A DNA stretch of 7,119 bases from Campylobacterales bacterium. GTDB taxonomy: Bacteria > Campylobacterota > Campylobacteria > Campylobacterales > QNZT01. The notes beneath the pieces were generated by a model. The model searched no databases. It saw only the letters and a list, made by a program, of their open reading frames with translations, and had not been told where the DNA came from. Shown here piece after piece: positions 1 to 5,976 of the stretch (its first letter is position 1; each line of letters begins with the position of its first letter). The position numbers and the translations under genes were made by a program. The stretch covers positions 1 through 7,119 of the forward strand of contig JALUNR010000191.1 of NCBI GenBank assembly GCA_027055005.1. Direction: 5' to 3'.

Positions 1-57
1 GAGTAGAAGAGAAAAGATAACTTTTGTAGTTTTTTGTTTTTGTTTATAGTAAAACAT
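1..57 (-). CDS. Start of an unidentified gene, possibly membrane or exported (partial)
   Basis: Only the first 19 codons are inside the window; the gene runs off the left edge. It would begin MFYYKQKQKTTKVIFSLLL, a lysine-rich stretch followed by the beginning of a hydrophobic run. That is the usual look of an N-terminal signal peptide or first membrane segment. The start is supported by a strong Shine-Dalgarno sequence (AAGGAG) six bases upstream. It lies on the same strand as all other genes here and follows the PAS-like gene by about 60 bases, so it may be the next operon member. The reading frame stays open to the edge, but 19 codons are too few to identify a family. The call rests on the ribosome-binding site, the strand and the sequence character. 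Confidence 0.55.
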   Translation of the reverse strand, partial: MFYYKQKQKTTKVIFSLLL

Positions 58-118
58 AATTCTCTCCTTGTTTGTTTTTTTAAATCTAGCTAAAGTTTAC
101 TTAAGAAAAGCTATTTTT
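58..118. other. Short intergenic gap, the longest in the window
   Basis: These 61 bases separate the PAS-like gene from the gene at the left edge. Apart from the ribosome-binding site they are A/T-rich. There is a CTTAAG palindrome and an AGCT...AGCT pair, but only about four bases could pair before mismatches, so I do not call a terminator. I see no clear -10 box or sigma-54 promoter. It is the only gap here large enough to hold a small promoter. Confidence 0.4.
64..69 (-). promoter_or_regulatory. Ribosome-binding site for the partial gene at the left edge
   Basis: On the minus strand AAGGAG sits six bases before the ATG at 57-55. This near-consensus site is the main reason to accept the truncated reading frame as a real gene start. 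Confidence 0.6.
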
Positions 119-805
119 TCAATCCACAACTGCAAACTCTAAAATAATACTATCATCAGTAAGAAAAAGAGTAGTGTTCGCATCTTTTGATAGTTTTAAA
201 AGTTCATTTTTATTTTCAGCTATTTGTTGCGGAGAGATTTTTATCACACAGATTGGGTATCTTTTGTTGTTTACTCTTATGATTTCTGCTATCTTCATAG
301 ATACTGAGATATTTACTTGTGGGAAGTCTTTGAAAAAAGAAAATATATAGTTTAGAAGTGATAAAAACTCTTTTACTAAAAGTTTCATCTCAGGAATTGA
401 TGGATCAAAGTTTTGATTTATCTTTAGATCATACTTAGATAGTAAGTTACTTTTTGCTAACTCTATAAGAGTATAAATACTGGTTTTTGTTGTGTTTTCT
501 TGTTTAAAGTTAAAAGTATCATTTACCGCCTCTTTGTATAATTTTACTGCTAACTTATCATCATCCTCATAGCCAACCAAGATAGCATAGTATTTTATAC
601 GGTTATATATCACATCTATAAATGTACTTTTATAACCATAGTTATGAGGAGCAAGGCTTATGGCTAAATCATATATCTCTTTTGAGTTTACATAAGAAAG
701 TATATACTCAGCTTCTTTATTGTAGTAAATAACTTTTGAATCTTTGTCAAAAATCAAAAAGGGGTTCAAATCATTTTCTATTATATTTGAAAATAGATTT
801 ATCAT
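119..805 (-). CDS. PAS-domain protein resembling a degenerate histidine kinase
   Basis: A 228-residue protein without predicted membrane segments, so probably cytoplasmic. Residues about 8-40 (NPFLIFDKDSKVIYYNKEAE) have the typical start of a PAS sensor fold. Residues about 108-160 look like the helical dimerisation region and N-box of a histidine kinase, with LLVKEFLSLLNYIFSFF standing where kinases have their ATP-binding N-box. I find no phospho-accepting His in an H-box context and no G1/G2 ATP-lid motifs, so kinase activity is unlikely. It starts three bases after the stop of the Fis-HTH gene, so the two are almost certainly translated together and may form a sensor/regulator pair. FlgS (flagellar kinase of Campylobacter/Helicobacter) and NtrB are the families it most recalls. 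That similarity is inferred from domain order, not from a search. No gene name is justified. Confidence 0.6.
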   Translation of the reverse strand: MINLFSNIIENDLNPFLIFDKDSKVIYYNKEAEYILSYVNSKEIYDLAISLAPHNYGYKSTFIDVIYNRIKYYAILVGYEDDDKLAVKLYKEAVNDTFNFKQENTTKTSIYTLIELAKSNLLSKYDLKINQNFDPSIPEMKLLVKEFLSLLNYIFSFFKDFPQVNISVSMKIAEIIRVNNKRYPICVIKISPQQIAENKNELLKLSKDANTTLFLTDDSIILEFAVVD

Positions 806-808
806 AAC

Positions 809-1549
809 TTATAGTCCATTTTCTTGAAGTTTTTTTCTTAGTGTGTTTCTATTTATATCAAATTTTTTTGCCATTTGGAGTTGGGATTTGAAAGCTTTTT
901 CTCCTGCTTTTAAAAGTGGGATTTCAAATATAGGAAGAAGATTTTTATATGAAGTTTCATGCTCAAACTCTTTTAATAAAAAATCTTCCAATATATGCAT
1001 AACATCACTTTTGCTTAAAGAGTCAAACAAAACTGCTCTAAAGATAGACTTTTTAAGTGAAATAGCATTATTAGATAAATCTATATCTATATCATCAAAA
1101 TTTTTATCTAGTAAAAAAAGTCTTTTAGCTTCATTTATATAGCTGTTTGTTAAAAATTCTACATCTTCTGCTCTATCTCTTAAAGGTGGTATTTCTAATT
1201 TTACTAAAAATTTTTCTTCTAAAATTTGGTTTATGGTTATTGTTGTGGCTATTATTTTTATACTTTTTTGTTCAAACTGTTCTATTAGGTATTTACTTGA
1301 ATTAGTTTTATGTATATCTAAGATTATTATTTCTGATATAGAATCTAAGTCCAGCTCTCCACCTATAAGTTTTTCTTCAAGTTCTCCTAAAAAATAACTA
1401 GGAGCTTTAGGAGAAATTAGCTTTGCTAACTCACTTTTTCCAACTGCTTTTTCACCTATTATCAAAGTATTTACTGGTAAATCTTTGGACAAAAGAGCAG
1501 TCCTTAAACACTCTTTTGAAGATGATGAAAAAGAGACAAATTTATCCAT
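809..1549 (-). CDS. Degenerate NtrC/FlgR-like regulator with Fis-type helix-turn-helix
   Basis: A 246-residue protein built like the AAA+ plus DNA-binding parts of a sigma-54 activator, without a receiver domain. It has a Walker A (GEKAVGKS, residues 32-39), a Walker B-like strand (IIILDIH, 74-80), the conserved sensor-region motif PPLRDRAEDV (121-130) and a C-terminal Fis-type helix-turn-helix (about 217-246, ending NRNTLRKKLQENGL). The GAFTGA loop that contacts sigma-54 is absent: the segment between Walker A and Walker B is much shorter than in true activators. The second acidic Walker B residue is also missing (D78 is followed by I79). It therefore probably binds DNA, and perhaps ATP, without driving sigma-54 transcription. 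Its start overlaps the end of ftsH by eight bases, and the PAS-like gene follows after three. The DNA-binding role is fairly sure; the target is unknown. Confidence 0.7.
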   Translation of the reverse strand: MDKFVSFSSSSKECLRTALLSKDLPVNTLIIGEKAVGKSELAKLISPKAPSYFLGELEEKLIGGELDLDSISEIIILDIHKTNSSKYLIEQFEQKSIKIIATTITINQILEEKFLVKLEIPPLRDRAEDVEFLTNSYINEAKRLFLLDKNFDDIDIDLSNNAISLKKSIFRAVLFDSLSKSDVMHILEDFLLKEFEHETSYKNLLPIFEIPLLKAGEKAFKSQLQMAKKFDINRNTLRKKLQENGL

Positions 1550-3494
1550 TTATAGCTTTTTGGATATCCTCGTCTTGATCTTCTGGCTGAACTAATCTTG
1601 ATGGAAGAGAATTTTCTTCTTCAAACTCTTTTATAATTTTTACAACTTGTTCACCTGTTATAGTTTCAGTTTTGTAAAGCTCTTTTACCATCTCTTCTAT
1701 AGCATCACTATACTGAGTAAGAGTTTGTTTTACATCACTATATCTTTCATCAAGTAGATTTCTTACAAACTCATCAACTCTTTCAGCCATCTTTTCACTA
1801 TACTCTTTTTCTACTCCACCATTTAGGAAAGTATTTCTTCTTTTTGCTAATACCATAAGTCCAGCTACTTCACTCATACCATAAAGCTCTACCATACTTT
1901 TTATGATATCAGTTGCTCTCTCTAAATCATTTCCAGCACCTGTACTTATATCTTTTAAGAAAACCTCTTCGGCTGCTCGTCCACCTAAAAGTACATCTAC
2001 TTCAGCTATAAGTTCATACTTTTGCATCATAAACTTATTTTCTTCTGGAGTATTTAAAGTATATCCTAGAGCAGCAAGTCCACGAGGAACGATAGAAACT
2101 TTTGAAACTCTTTTAGCTCCTTTTGTAACCTCAGCAACGAGAGCATGACCACTTTCATGATAAGCTACTATCTTTTTCTCTTTTGGATTTATTCTTCTAC
2201 TTTTTTTCTCAAGTCCCGCTATAGCTCTCTCAACTGCTTCATAAAGATCTTTTTGCTCCACCTCTATTTTATTTGCCCTACCTGCTAAAAGTGCTGCTTC
2301 ATTTATAATGTTTGCAAGATCTGCTCCTGCAAGTCCTGCTGTTAGTCTTGCTATCTCATCTAACTTTACATCATCAGCTAGTTTTATCTTTTTAGCATGA
2401 ACATCTAGGATTTTCACTCTACCTTCAAAGTCTGGCTTATCAACTAAAACTTGTCTATCAAATCTTCCAGGTCTTAAAAGTGCGGGATCAAGGACTTCTG
2501 GTCTGTTTGTCGCAGCAAGTACGATAACAGGTGCTTGGTCTGAGCTAAATCCATCCATCTCTGCTAAAAGTTGATTTAGAGTTTGCTCTCTTTCATCATT
2601 TCCACCCATACCACCTGCTGCTCTACTTTTCCCTATTGCATCTATCTCATCTATAAAGATAATAGCTGGAGCTGATTTAGTTGCATTTTCAAACAAATCT
2701 CTAACCCTACTTGCTCCAACTCCTACAAACATTTCTATAAATGATGAACCACTAACAGAGAAAAAGTCAACTTCTGCCTCTCCTGCAACTGCTTTTGCCA
2801 AAAGTGTTTTACCAGTTCCTGGAGGTCCTACAAGCAAGACTCCTTTTGGGATTTGTGCTCCTAAATTCATATATCTTTGAGGATTTTTTAGAAAATCAAC
2901 TATCTCTTTTACTTCCTCTTTTGCCTCCTCTACCCCTGCCACATCTTCAAATTTTACTTTTGGTTTTTCACTACTTACAAGTTTTTTTGAACTTCCCATA
3001 CCAAGGATTCCACCACTCATATTTTTTTGAAAACGATTTGCTAAAAGCATCCAAATTCCAAAAAATAAAAAAACTGGGATTACCCAGGAAAAAAGTAAAT
3101 CTGTAAGCCAAGTATTTTCTGTAAATCCTCCATAAGGGATATTTTCCTTATCTAAAAGAGGTATTAGAGAATTATCACCATCTACCTTCTTTACATAATA
3201 TAAAGTTTTAAAACCATTTTTATCAGAAACAGCCTTTATAGTGAGCTTTCCTATTGCCACATAATTTATCTTTTTTTCTTTTATGAGTTGTTTTAAATCA
3301 TAATAGTTTATCTGCTTTGTTCTAGTTGTCTTTGTTACTCCAGTATTTTGAAGTCCGTTTTGATTTGAATTTGGTTCGACAATTCCCTTAAAAAATAGTA
3401 TTATAAGCAGTGAAAAGATTGCAAATACTACTAAAGGATTGTTGTTAAAAAAATTGTTGTTTTTATTGTTTTTCGGATTTTCTTCAGGTGTCAT
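1542..3494 (-). CDS. ftsH: ATP-dependent zinc metalloprotease FtsH
   Basis: Membrane-anchored AAA+ protease that extracts and degrades misfolded membrane proteins and selected cytoplasmic regulators; the family works as hexamers in the inner membrane. The 650 residues are a normal length. An unusual Asn-rich leader (residues 8-19) precedes transmembrane segment 1 (about 20-38). A periplasmic domain (about 39-128) and transmembrane segment 2 (about 130-152) follow. The AAA+ module has Walker A GPPGTGKT (223-230), pore motif FVGVG (F256), Walker B IIFIDEID (D282/E283) and a second region of homology with arginine fingers R341 and R344. The protease domain carries HESGH (H446, E447, H450), with D523 as the likely third zinc ligand. 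All catalytic positions are intact. The start is supported by AGGGA five bases upstream. It follows prmA by 16 bases and overlaps the next gene by eight. The order cheY-prmA-ftsH is conserved in Campylobacterota. Confidence 0.98.
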   Translation of the reverse strand: MTPEENPKNNKNNNFFNNNPLVVFAIFSLLIILFFKGIVEPNSNQNGLQNTGVTKTTRTKQINYYDLKQLIKEKKINYVAIGKLTIKAVSDKNGFKTLYYVKKVDGDNSLIPLLDKENIPYGGFTENTWLTDLLFSWVIPVFLFFGIWMLLANRFQKNMSGGILGMGSSKKLVSSEKPKVKFEDVAGVEEAKEEVKEIVDFLKNPQRYMNLGAQIPKGVLLVGPPGTGKTLLAKAVAGEAEVDFFSVSGSSFIEMFVGVGASRVRDLFENATKSAPAIIFIDEIDAIGKSRAAGGMGGNDEREQTLNQLLAEMDGFSSDQAPVIVLAATNRPEVLDPALLRPGRFDRQVLVDKPDFEGRVKILDVHAKKIKLADDVKLDEIARLTAGLAGADLANIINEAALLAGRANKIEVEQKDLYEAVERAIAGLEKKSRRINPKEKKIVAYHESGHALVAEVTKGAKRVSKVSIVPRGLAALGYTLNTPEENKFMMQKYELIAEVDVLLGGRAAEEVFLKDISTGAGNDLERATDIIKSMVELYGMSEVAGLMVLAKRRNTFLNGGVEKEYSEKMAERVDEFVRNLLDERYSDVKQTLTQYSDAIEEMVKELYKTETITGEQVVKIIKEFEEENSLPSRLVQPEDQDEDIQKAING

Positions 3495-3499
3495 TTGAT

Positions 3500-3504
3500 T
3501 CCCT
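3500..3504 (-). promoter_or_regulatory. Ribosome-binding site of ftsH
   Basis: AGGGA with a five-base spacer lies in the 16-base gap between prmA and ftsH and supports the chosen ATG at 3494, which precedes the Asn-rich leader. Confidence 0.5.
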
Positions 3505-3510
3505 ATATTT

Positions 3511-4320
3511 CTATATTTTTTTTAGGAGCAATGTATGCCATTCCCCTTTTTGTAAATCTTCGATAAGTTCAAAGTCGCTAAACTTGTCTCTTACCTTATC
3601 AAAATACTTATCGATTATACCTGATAAAATTAAATATCCACTTTCTTTTGTACAATTTTTAAGGTCTTTGTTTATCATAATAATTATATCTGCTATAATA
3701 TTTGCTATAACTATATCATAAGTTTTAGAAGCCCCATTTGCACTTCCAATCCAGGCATTAGTAAATAGAGTGTTATTTAAGGAAAAGTTTTCTTTTGCAC
3801 TTTTAACTGCAAGCTCATCAGTATCACAAATATCTACAACTGCCCCTTTTTTAGAAGCACAGATACCAAGTATCCCACTTCCACAACCTACATCTAAAAC
3901 AGTATTTGACTCTTTCATTATTTTATCTATAAAAGTAATGCACGAACTTGTACTCTCATGATGACCACTTCCAAAAGCAAGAGCTGGATTTATGATAATA
4001 TCAGTTAAATTATCTTTTTTCTCTTCCCACTCAGGTCTGATGTAAAAAGATGCTACCTCTACTGGTTGGATTGAGGATTTATATTTGCTAATCCAATCTT
4101 CATTGTCTTTTTTTAGTAGTGTTGTTTCTATTTCAATACCAAGTTTATTTGCAGCTTCTTTTACAGCCCACTCTATGGTATCTAGTTCTTCTTCACTTCT
4201 TAAAATTAGTAAAGAGCCTTTTTCCTCCAAAGCTAAACCACTAAGTTCTAAAAGCAAAGATGAAAAAAAATCAACTCTTTCTTTTGGAGTAACCGTTAAT
4301 TCATAGTAAAAATCCTGCAT
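3511..4320 (-). CDS. prmA: Ribosomal protein L11 methyltransferase PrmA
   Basis: Cytoplasmic S-adenosylmethionine-dependent enzyme; the family trimethylates lysines and the N-terminus of ribosomal protein L11. The 269 residues are a little shorter than the roughly 290 of E. coli PrmA. An N-terminal substrate-recognition region (about 1-80) is followed by the Rossmann-like methyltransferase domain. It shows the PrmA hallmark PALAFGSGHHEST (112-124, PGLAFGTGTHPTT in relatives), the SAM-binding motif I VLDVGCGSGI (141-150), the acidic end of strand 2 (DICDTDE, 163-169) and the catalytic-loop motif ANIIAD (206-211, usually NILA). The gene starts three bases after the cheY stop. The only Shine-Dalgarno-like sequence, AGGA, is almost touching the ATG, so translation is probably coupled to cheY. 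Assignment is firm from motifs and from the conserved cheY-prmA-ftsH order. Confidence 0.95.
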   Translation of the reverse strand: MQDFYYELTVTPKERVDFFSSLLLELSGLALEEKGSLLILRSEEELDTIEWAVKEAANKLGIEIETTLLKKDNEDWISKYKSSIQPVEVASFYIRPEWEEKKDNLTDIIINPALAFGSGHHESTSSCITFIDKIMKESNTVLDVGCGSGILGICASKKGAVVDICDTDELAVKSAKENFSLNNTLFTNAWIGSANGASKTYDIVIANIIADIIIMINKDLKNCTKESGYLILSGIIDKYFDKVRDKFSDFELIEDLQKGEWHTLLLKKI

Positions 4321-4323
4321 ATC

Positions 4324-4686
4324 CTATAAAACTGCTTCTAATTTTTCTTTTAAAACTTGAGGTGTAAATGGTTTTACTATATAGTTGTTTACTCCAGCTT
4401 TAAGTGCTGTTATAACTTCTGATTTTCCACCTTCGGTTGTCACCATAATAATAGGCATATCAGCATATTTTTCTTCACTTCTTACTTTTTTTACAAGTTC
4501 AAGTCCGTTCATATTAGGCATATTCCAATCTGTTATAAGTACATCCACATCTGGATTTTGCTCCATAGCTCTCCAACCCTCAACTCCATCTTCACCTTCA
4601 ACTACATCTTTATGACCTATTCTAGCTAATGTATTTTTGATAATTCTTCTCATTGTTGAACTATCATCTACCACTAAAAACTTCAT
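4324..4686 (-). CDS. cheY: Chemotaxis response regulator CheY
   Basis: A 120-residue single-domain receiver. In the family, phosphorylation by CheA lets CheY bind the flagellar switch (FliM) and change rotation. All signature residues are present: the acidic pair D7/D8, phospho-acceptor D53 in LITDWNMP, the switch Thr at 83/84 in MVTTEGG, aromatic Y102 and K105 in KPF. The N-terminal half (MKFLVVDDSSTMRRIIKNTL) and the C-terminus (KAGVNNYIVKPFTPQVLKEKLE) agree closely with what I recall of H. pylori CheY1, well beyond generic receiver similarity. A good ribosome-binding site (AAGGA, five-base spacer) precedes the ATG in the 12-base gap after hisA. No CheA, CheW or flagellar gene is adjacent. 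Its place before prmA and ftsH matches C. jejuni and H. pylori, so the context is a conserved but functionally mixed operon. Confidence 0.96.
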   Translation of the reverse strand: MKFLVVDDSSTMRRIIKNTLARIGHKDVVEGEDGVEGWRAMEQNPDVDVLITDWNMPNMNGLELVKKVRSEEKYADMPIIMVTTEGGKSEVITALKAGVNNYIVKPFTPQVLKEKLEAVL

Positions 4687-4691
4687 ACTTA

Positions 4692-4696
4692 TCCTT
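4692..4696 (-). promoter_or_regulatory. Ribosome-binding site of cheY
   Basis: AAGGA with a five-base spacer precedes the cheY ATG in the 12-base gap after the hisA stop. There is no room for a terminator or promoter, which supports read-through from hisA into cheY. Confidence 0.55.
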
Positions 4697-4698
4697 TT

Positions 4699-5412
4699 TT
4701 ATTTTTTTAACTCTTTGAAGGCAACTTCCAAATCTAAAGTTCCTTCATAAAATGCTTTTCCAACGATAACTCCAGCCACTTCACCGCTGTCTTTTAGTTT
4801 TAGTATATCGTCCAAATCTCTAACTCCTCCACTTGCGATTGTCGCAACTTTTGAAGCTTTTGCTATATCAGTTGTAAAGTCAACATTTACTCCACTTAAA
4901 GTTCCATCTCTACCCACATCGGTACAGATGATAGCCTCTACACCTGCATCAGCAAACTCTCTGGCTAAATCAGTCGCTTTGACAGTTGATTTATCAGCCC
5001 ATCCTTCTACTGCTACATATCCATCTATCGCATCTATACCTACTGCAATTGGATACTTTTTTGCTACTTTTTTTACAAAATCTGGATTTTTTAGAGCGAT
5101 AGAACCAAGTATAATCCTATCGATTCCAAGATCCAAATATCTCTTGATGGTATCTTCATCTCTGATGCCTCCACCAAGTTCAATAAGTATATCGGTATTA
5201 TCTCGAATTTTTTTAATCTGATTTATATTTTTTGGCTCACCTGCAAATGCACCGTTTAAATCCACCAAGTGAAGCCACTTGCTTCCCATCTCTTCAAACC
5301 TCTTTGCTATCTGCCAAGGTTCACTACTATATATCTTTGCACTATCCATCAAACCTTTAGTAAGCCTTACTGCTTGTCCATCTTTTAAATCTATCGCTGG
5401 TAGTATTTGCAT
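4699..5412 (-). CDS. hisA: Phosphoribosylformimino-AICAR-phosphate isomerase HisA
   Basis: Histidine biosynthesis enzyme, cytoplasmic, catalysing the Amadori rearrangement of ProFAR to PRFAR, the substrate of HisF/HisH. The 237 residues form one (beta-alpha)8 barrel of normal length. Visible landmarks are LPAIDLKDGQAVRL with catalytic D8, the first phosphate-binding loop GGGIR (80-84), the second catalytic aspartate D127 in GIDAIDG, the T164-D165 motif with GRDGTLSG (167-174), and the second phosphate loop SGGVRDL (194-200). The ATG lies directly against the stop codon of the upstream TOPRIM-like gene (TAAATG). Its ribosome-binding site AAGGA is inside that gene's last codons, nine bases before the ATG, so hisA translation is tied to the inserted cassette. 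HisH, its usual partner, is upstream beyond the cassette; cheY follows after 12 bases. Confidence 0.97.
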   Translation of the reverse strand: MQILPAIDLKDGQAVRLTKGLMDSAKIYSSEPWQIAKRFEEMGSKWLHLVDLNGAFAGEPKNINQIKKIRDNTDILIELGGGIRDEDTIKRYLDLGIDRIILGSIALKNPDFVKKVAKKYPIAVGIDAIDGYVAVEGWADKSTVKATDLAREFADAGVEAIICTDVGRDGTLSGVNVDFTTDIAKASKVATIASGGVRDLDDILKLKDSGEVAGVIVGKAFYEGTLDLEVAFKELKK

Positions 5413-5976
5413 TTAGTTTATTCCTTCAAATAAGTTTTTTAGTTTTTGTTTGAGTGTATTAAAATTTGTATGTTTGAAGTTAAACTGTGAAGCAGGATAC
5501 AAATCTCTATATAAATTAGCTATTGGTTTTCTATTAGGTTTTAACTTTTCAATATCTATACAATCTACTAAATCATTGAAATCTTCATAACAATCATTTT
5601 TATTAATAGTTTCTAATAAAAAATAATCTAAATTTTTATCAAAAATATATACATCAGTTTCAATTTTCCAAGCTAAATTTCCTATTAAATTATCAAAACA
5701 ATTTTTTGAATTTTCCATTCCACCACATTTTTTATCATCTTTTTCAAAATCACAATCAAAAATAAACAAAACTTTTTCTATCTCTCCAATTTTTATTTCT
5801 TCAGCAACTTGTTTATACTTTTCATGATTATAATCTAATAGTTTTGATTTTCCATTCATAATATTGATATAATTTTTAAAATTAATTTTTTTTATCTGAT
5901 TATTCCTTACTAAATCTTGTAATAATTTTATAATAAAATTTTCATCATCACTACCTTCTACAAAAACTCTTACCAT
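5413..5976 (-). CDS. TOPRIM-like protein, probable nuclease partner of the upstream ATPase
   Basis: A 187-residue soluble protein. The N-terminus MVRVFVEGSDDENFI gives a beta strand ending in E7 with the VEGxDD signature. A second strand, KVLFIFDCDFE, supplies D74-x-D76. This E...DxD pattern is the metal-binding core of TOPRIM folds seen in OLD nucleases, topoisomerases and the DUF3226, DUF4435 and RloB groups. DYFLLETI (117-124) resembles the region after the DxD strand in those families. Five cysteines (75, 84, 93, 129, 139) are noticeable but form no clear zinc motif. It overlaps the ATPase gene by seven bases and has a strong ribosome-binding site (AGGAG, eight-base spacer). The likely role is the nuclease or effector half of a two-gene OLD-like defence module. 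The TOPRIM call is fairly good; the nuclease and anti-phage roles are inferred from the partner. Very A+T-rich. Confidence 0.7.
   Translation of the reverse strand: MVRVFVEGSDDENFIIKLLQDLVRNNQIKKINFKNYINIMNGKSKLLDYNHEKYKQVAEEIKIGEIEKVLFIFDCDFEKDDKKCGGMENSKNCFDNLIGNLAWKIETDVYIFDKNLDYFLLETINKNDCYEDFNDLVDCIDIEKLKPNRKPIANLYRDLYPASQFNFKHTNFNTLKQKLKNLFEGIN
5422..5426 (-). promoter_or_regulatory. Ribosome-binding site of hisA, inside the TOPRIM-like gene
   Basis: AAGGA lies nine bases before the hisA ATG and is formed by the Glu-Gly codons four and three places before the end of the TOPRIM-like protein. The hisA initiation signal is therefore part of the cassette's coding sequence as it now stands. 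Confidence 0.6.

Noticed and set aside
88..112. Possible hairpin terminator between the PAS-like gene and the left-edge gene
   Set aside because: Only the outer AGCT/AGCT bases pair; inner positions are mismatched, and no U-tract follows on the minus-strand transcript.
843..3106. Plus-strand open frames of 81-103 residues opposite ftsH and the Fis-HTH gene
   Set aside because: They lie antisense to genes with clear family motifs, have low-complexity Ser/Leu/Phe-rich translations typical of reversed A+T-rich coding DNA, and show no domain.
3488..5221. Plus-strand open frames of 63-97 residues opposite prmA, cheY and hisA
   Set aside because: They are mirror frames of well-conserved genes, with no ribosome-binding support or recognisable motif.
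5413..5427. Possible frameshift splitting a single fused OLD gene or damaging hisA
   Set aside because: Each gene has its own plausible ribosome-binding site and complete motifs, the ATPase/TOPRIM overlap is short and starts with a natural ATG, and hisA is full length.
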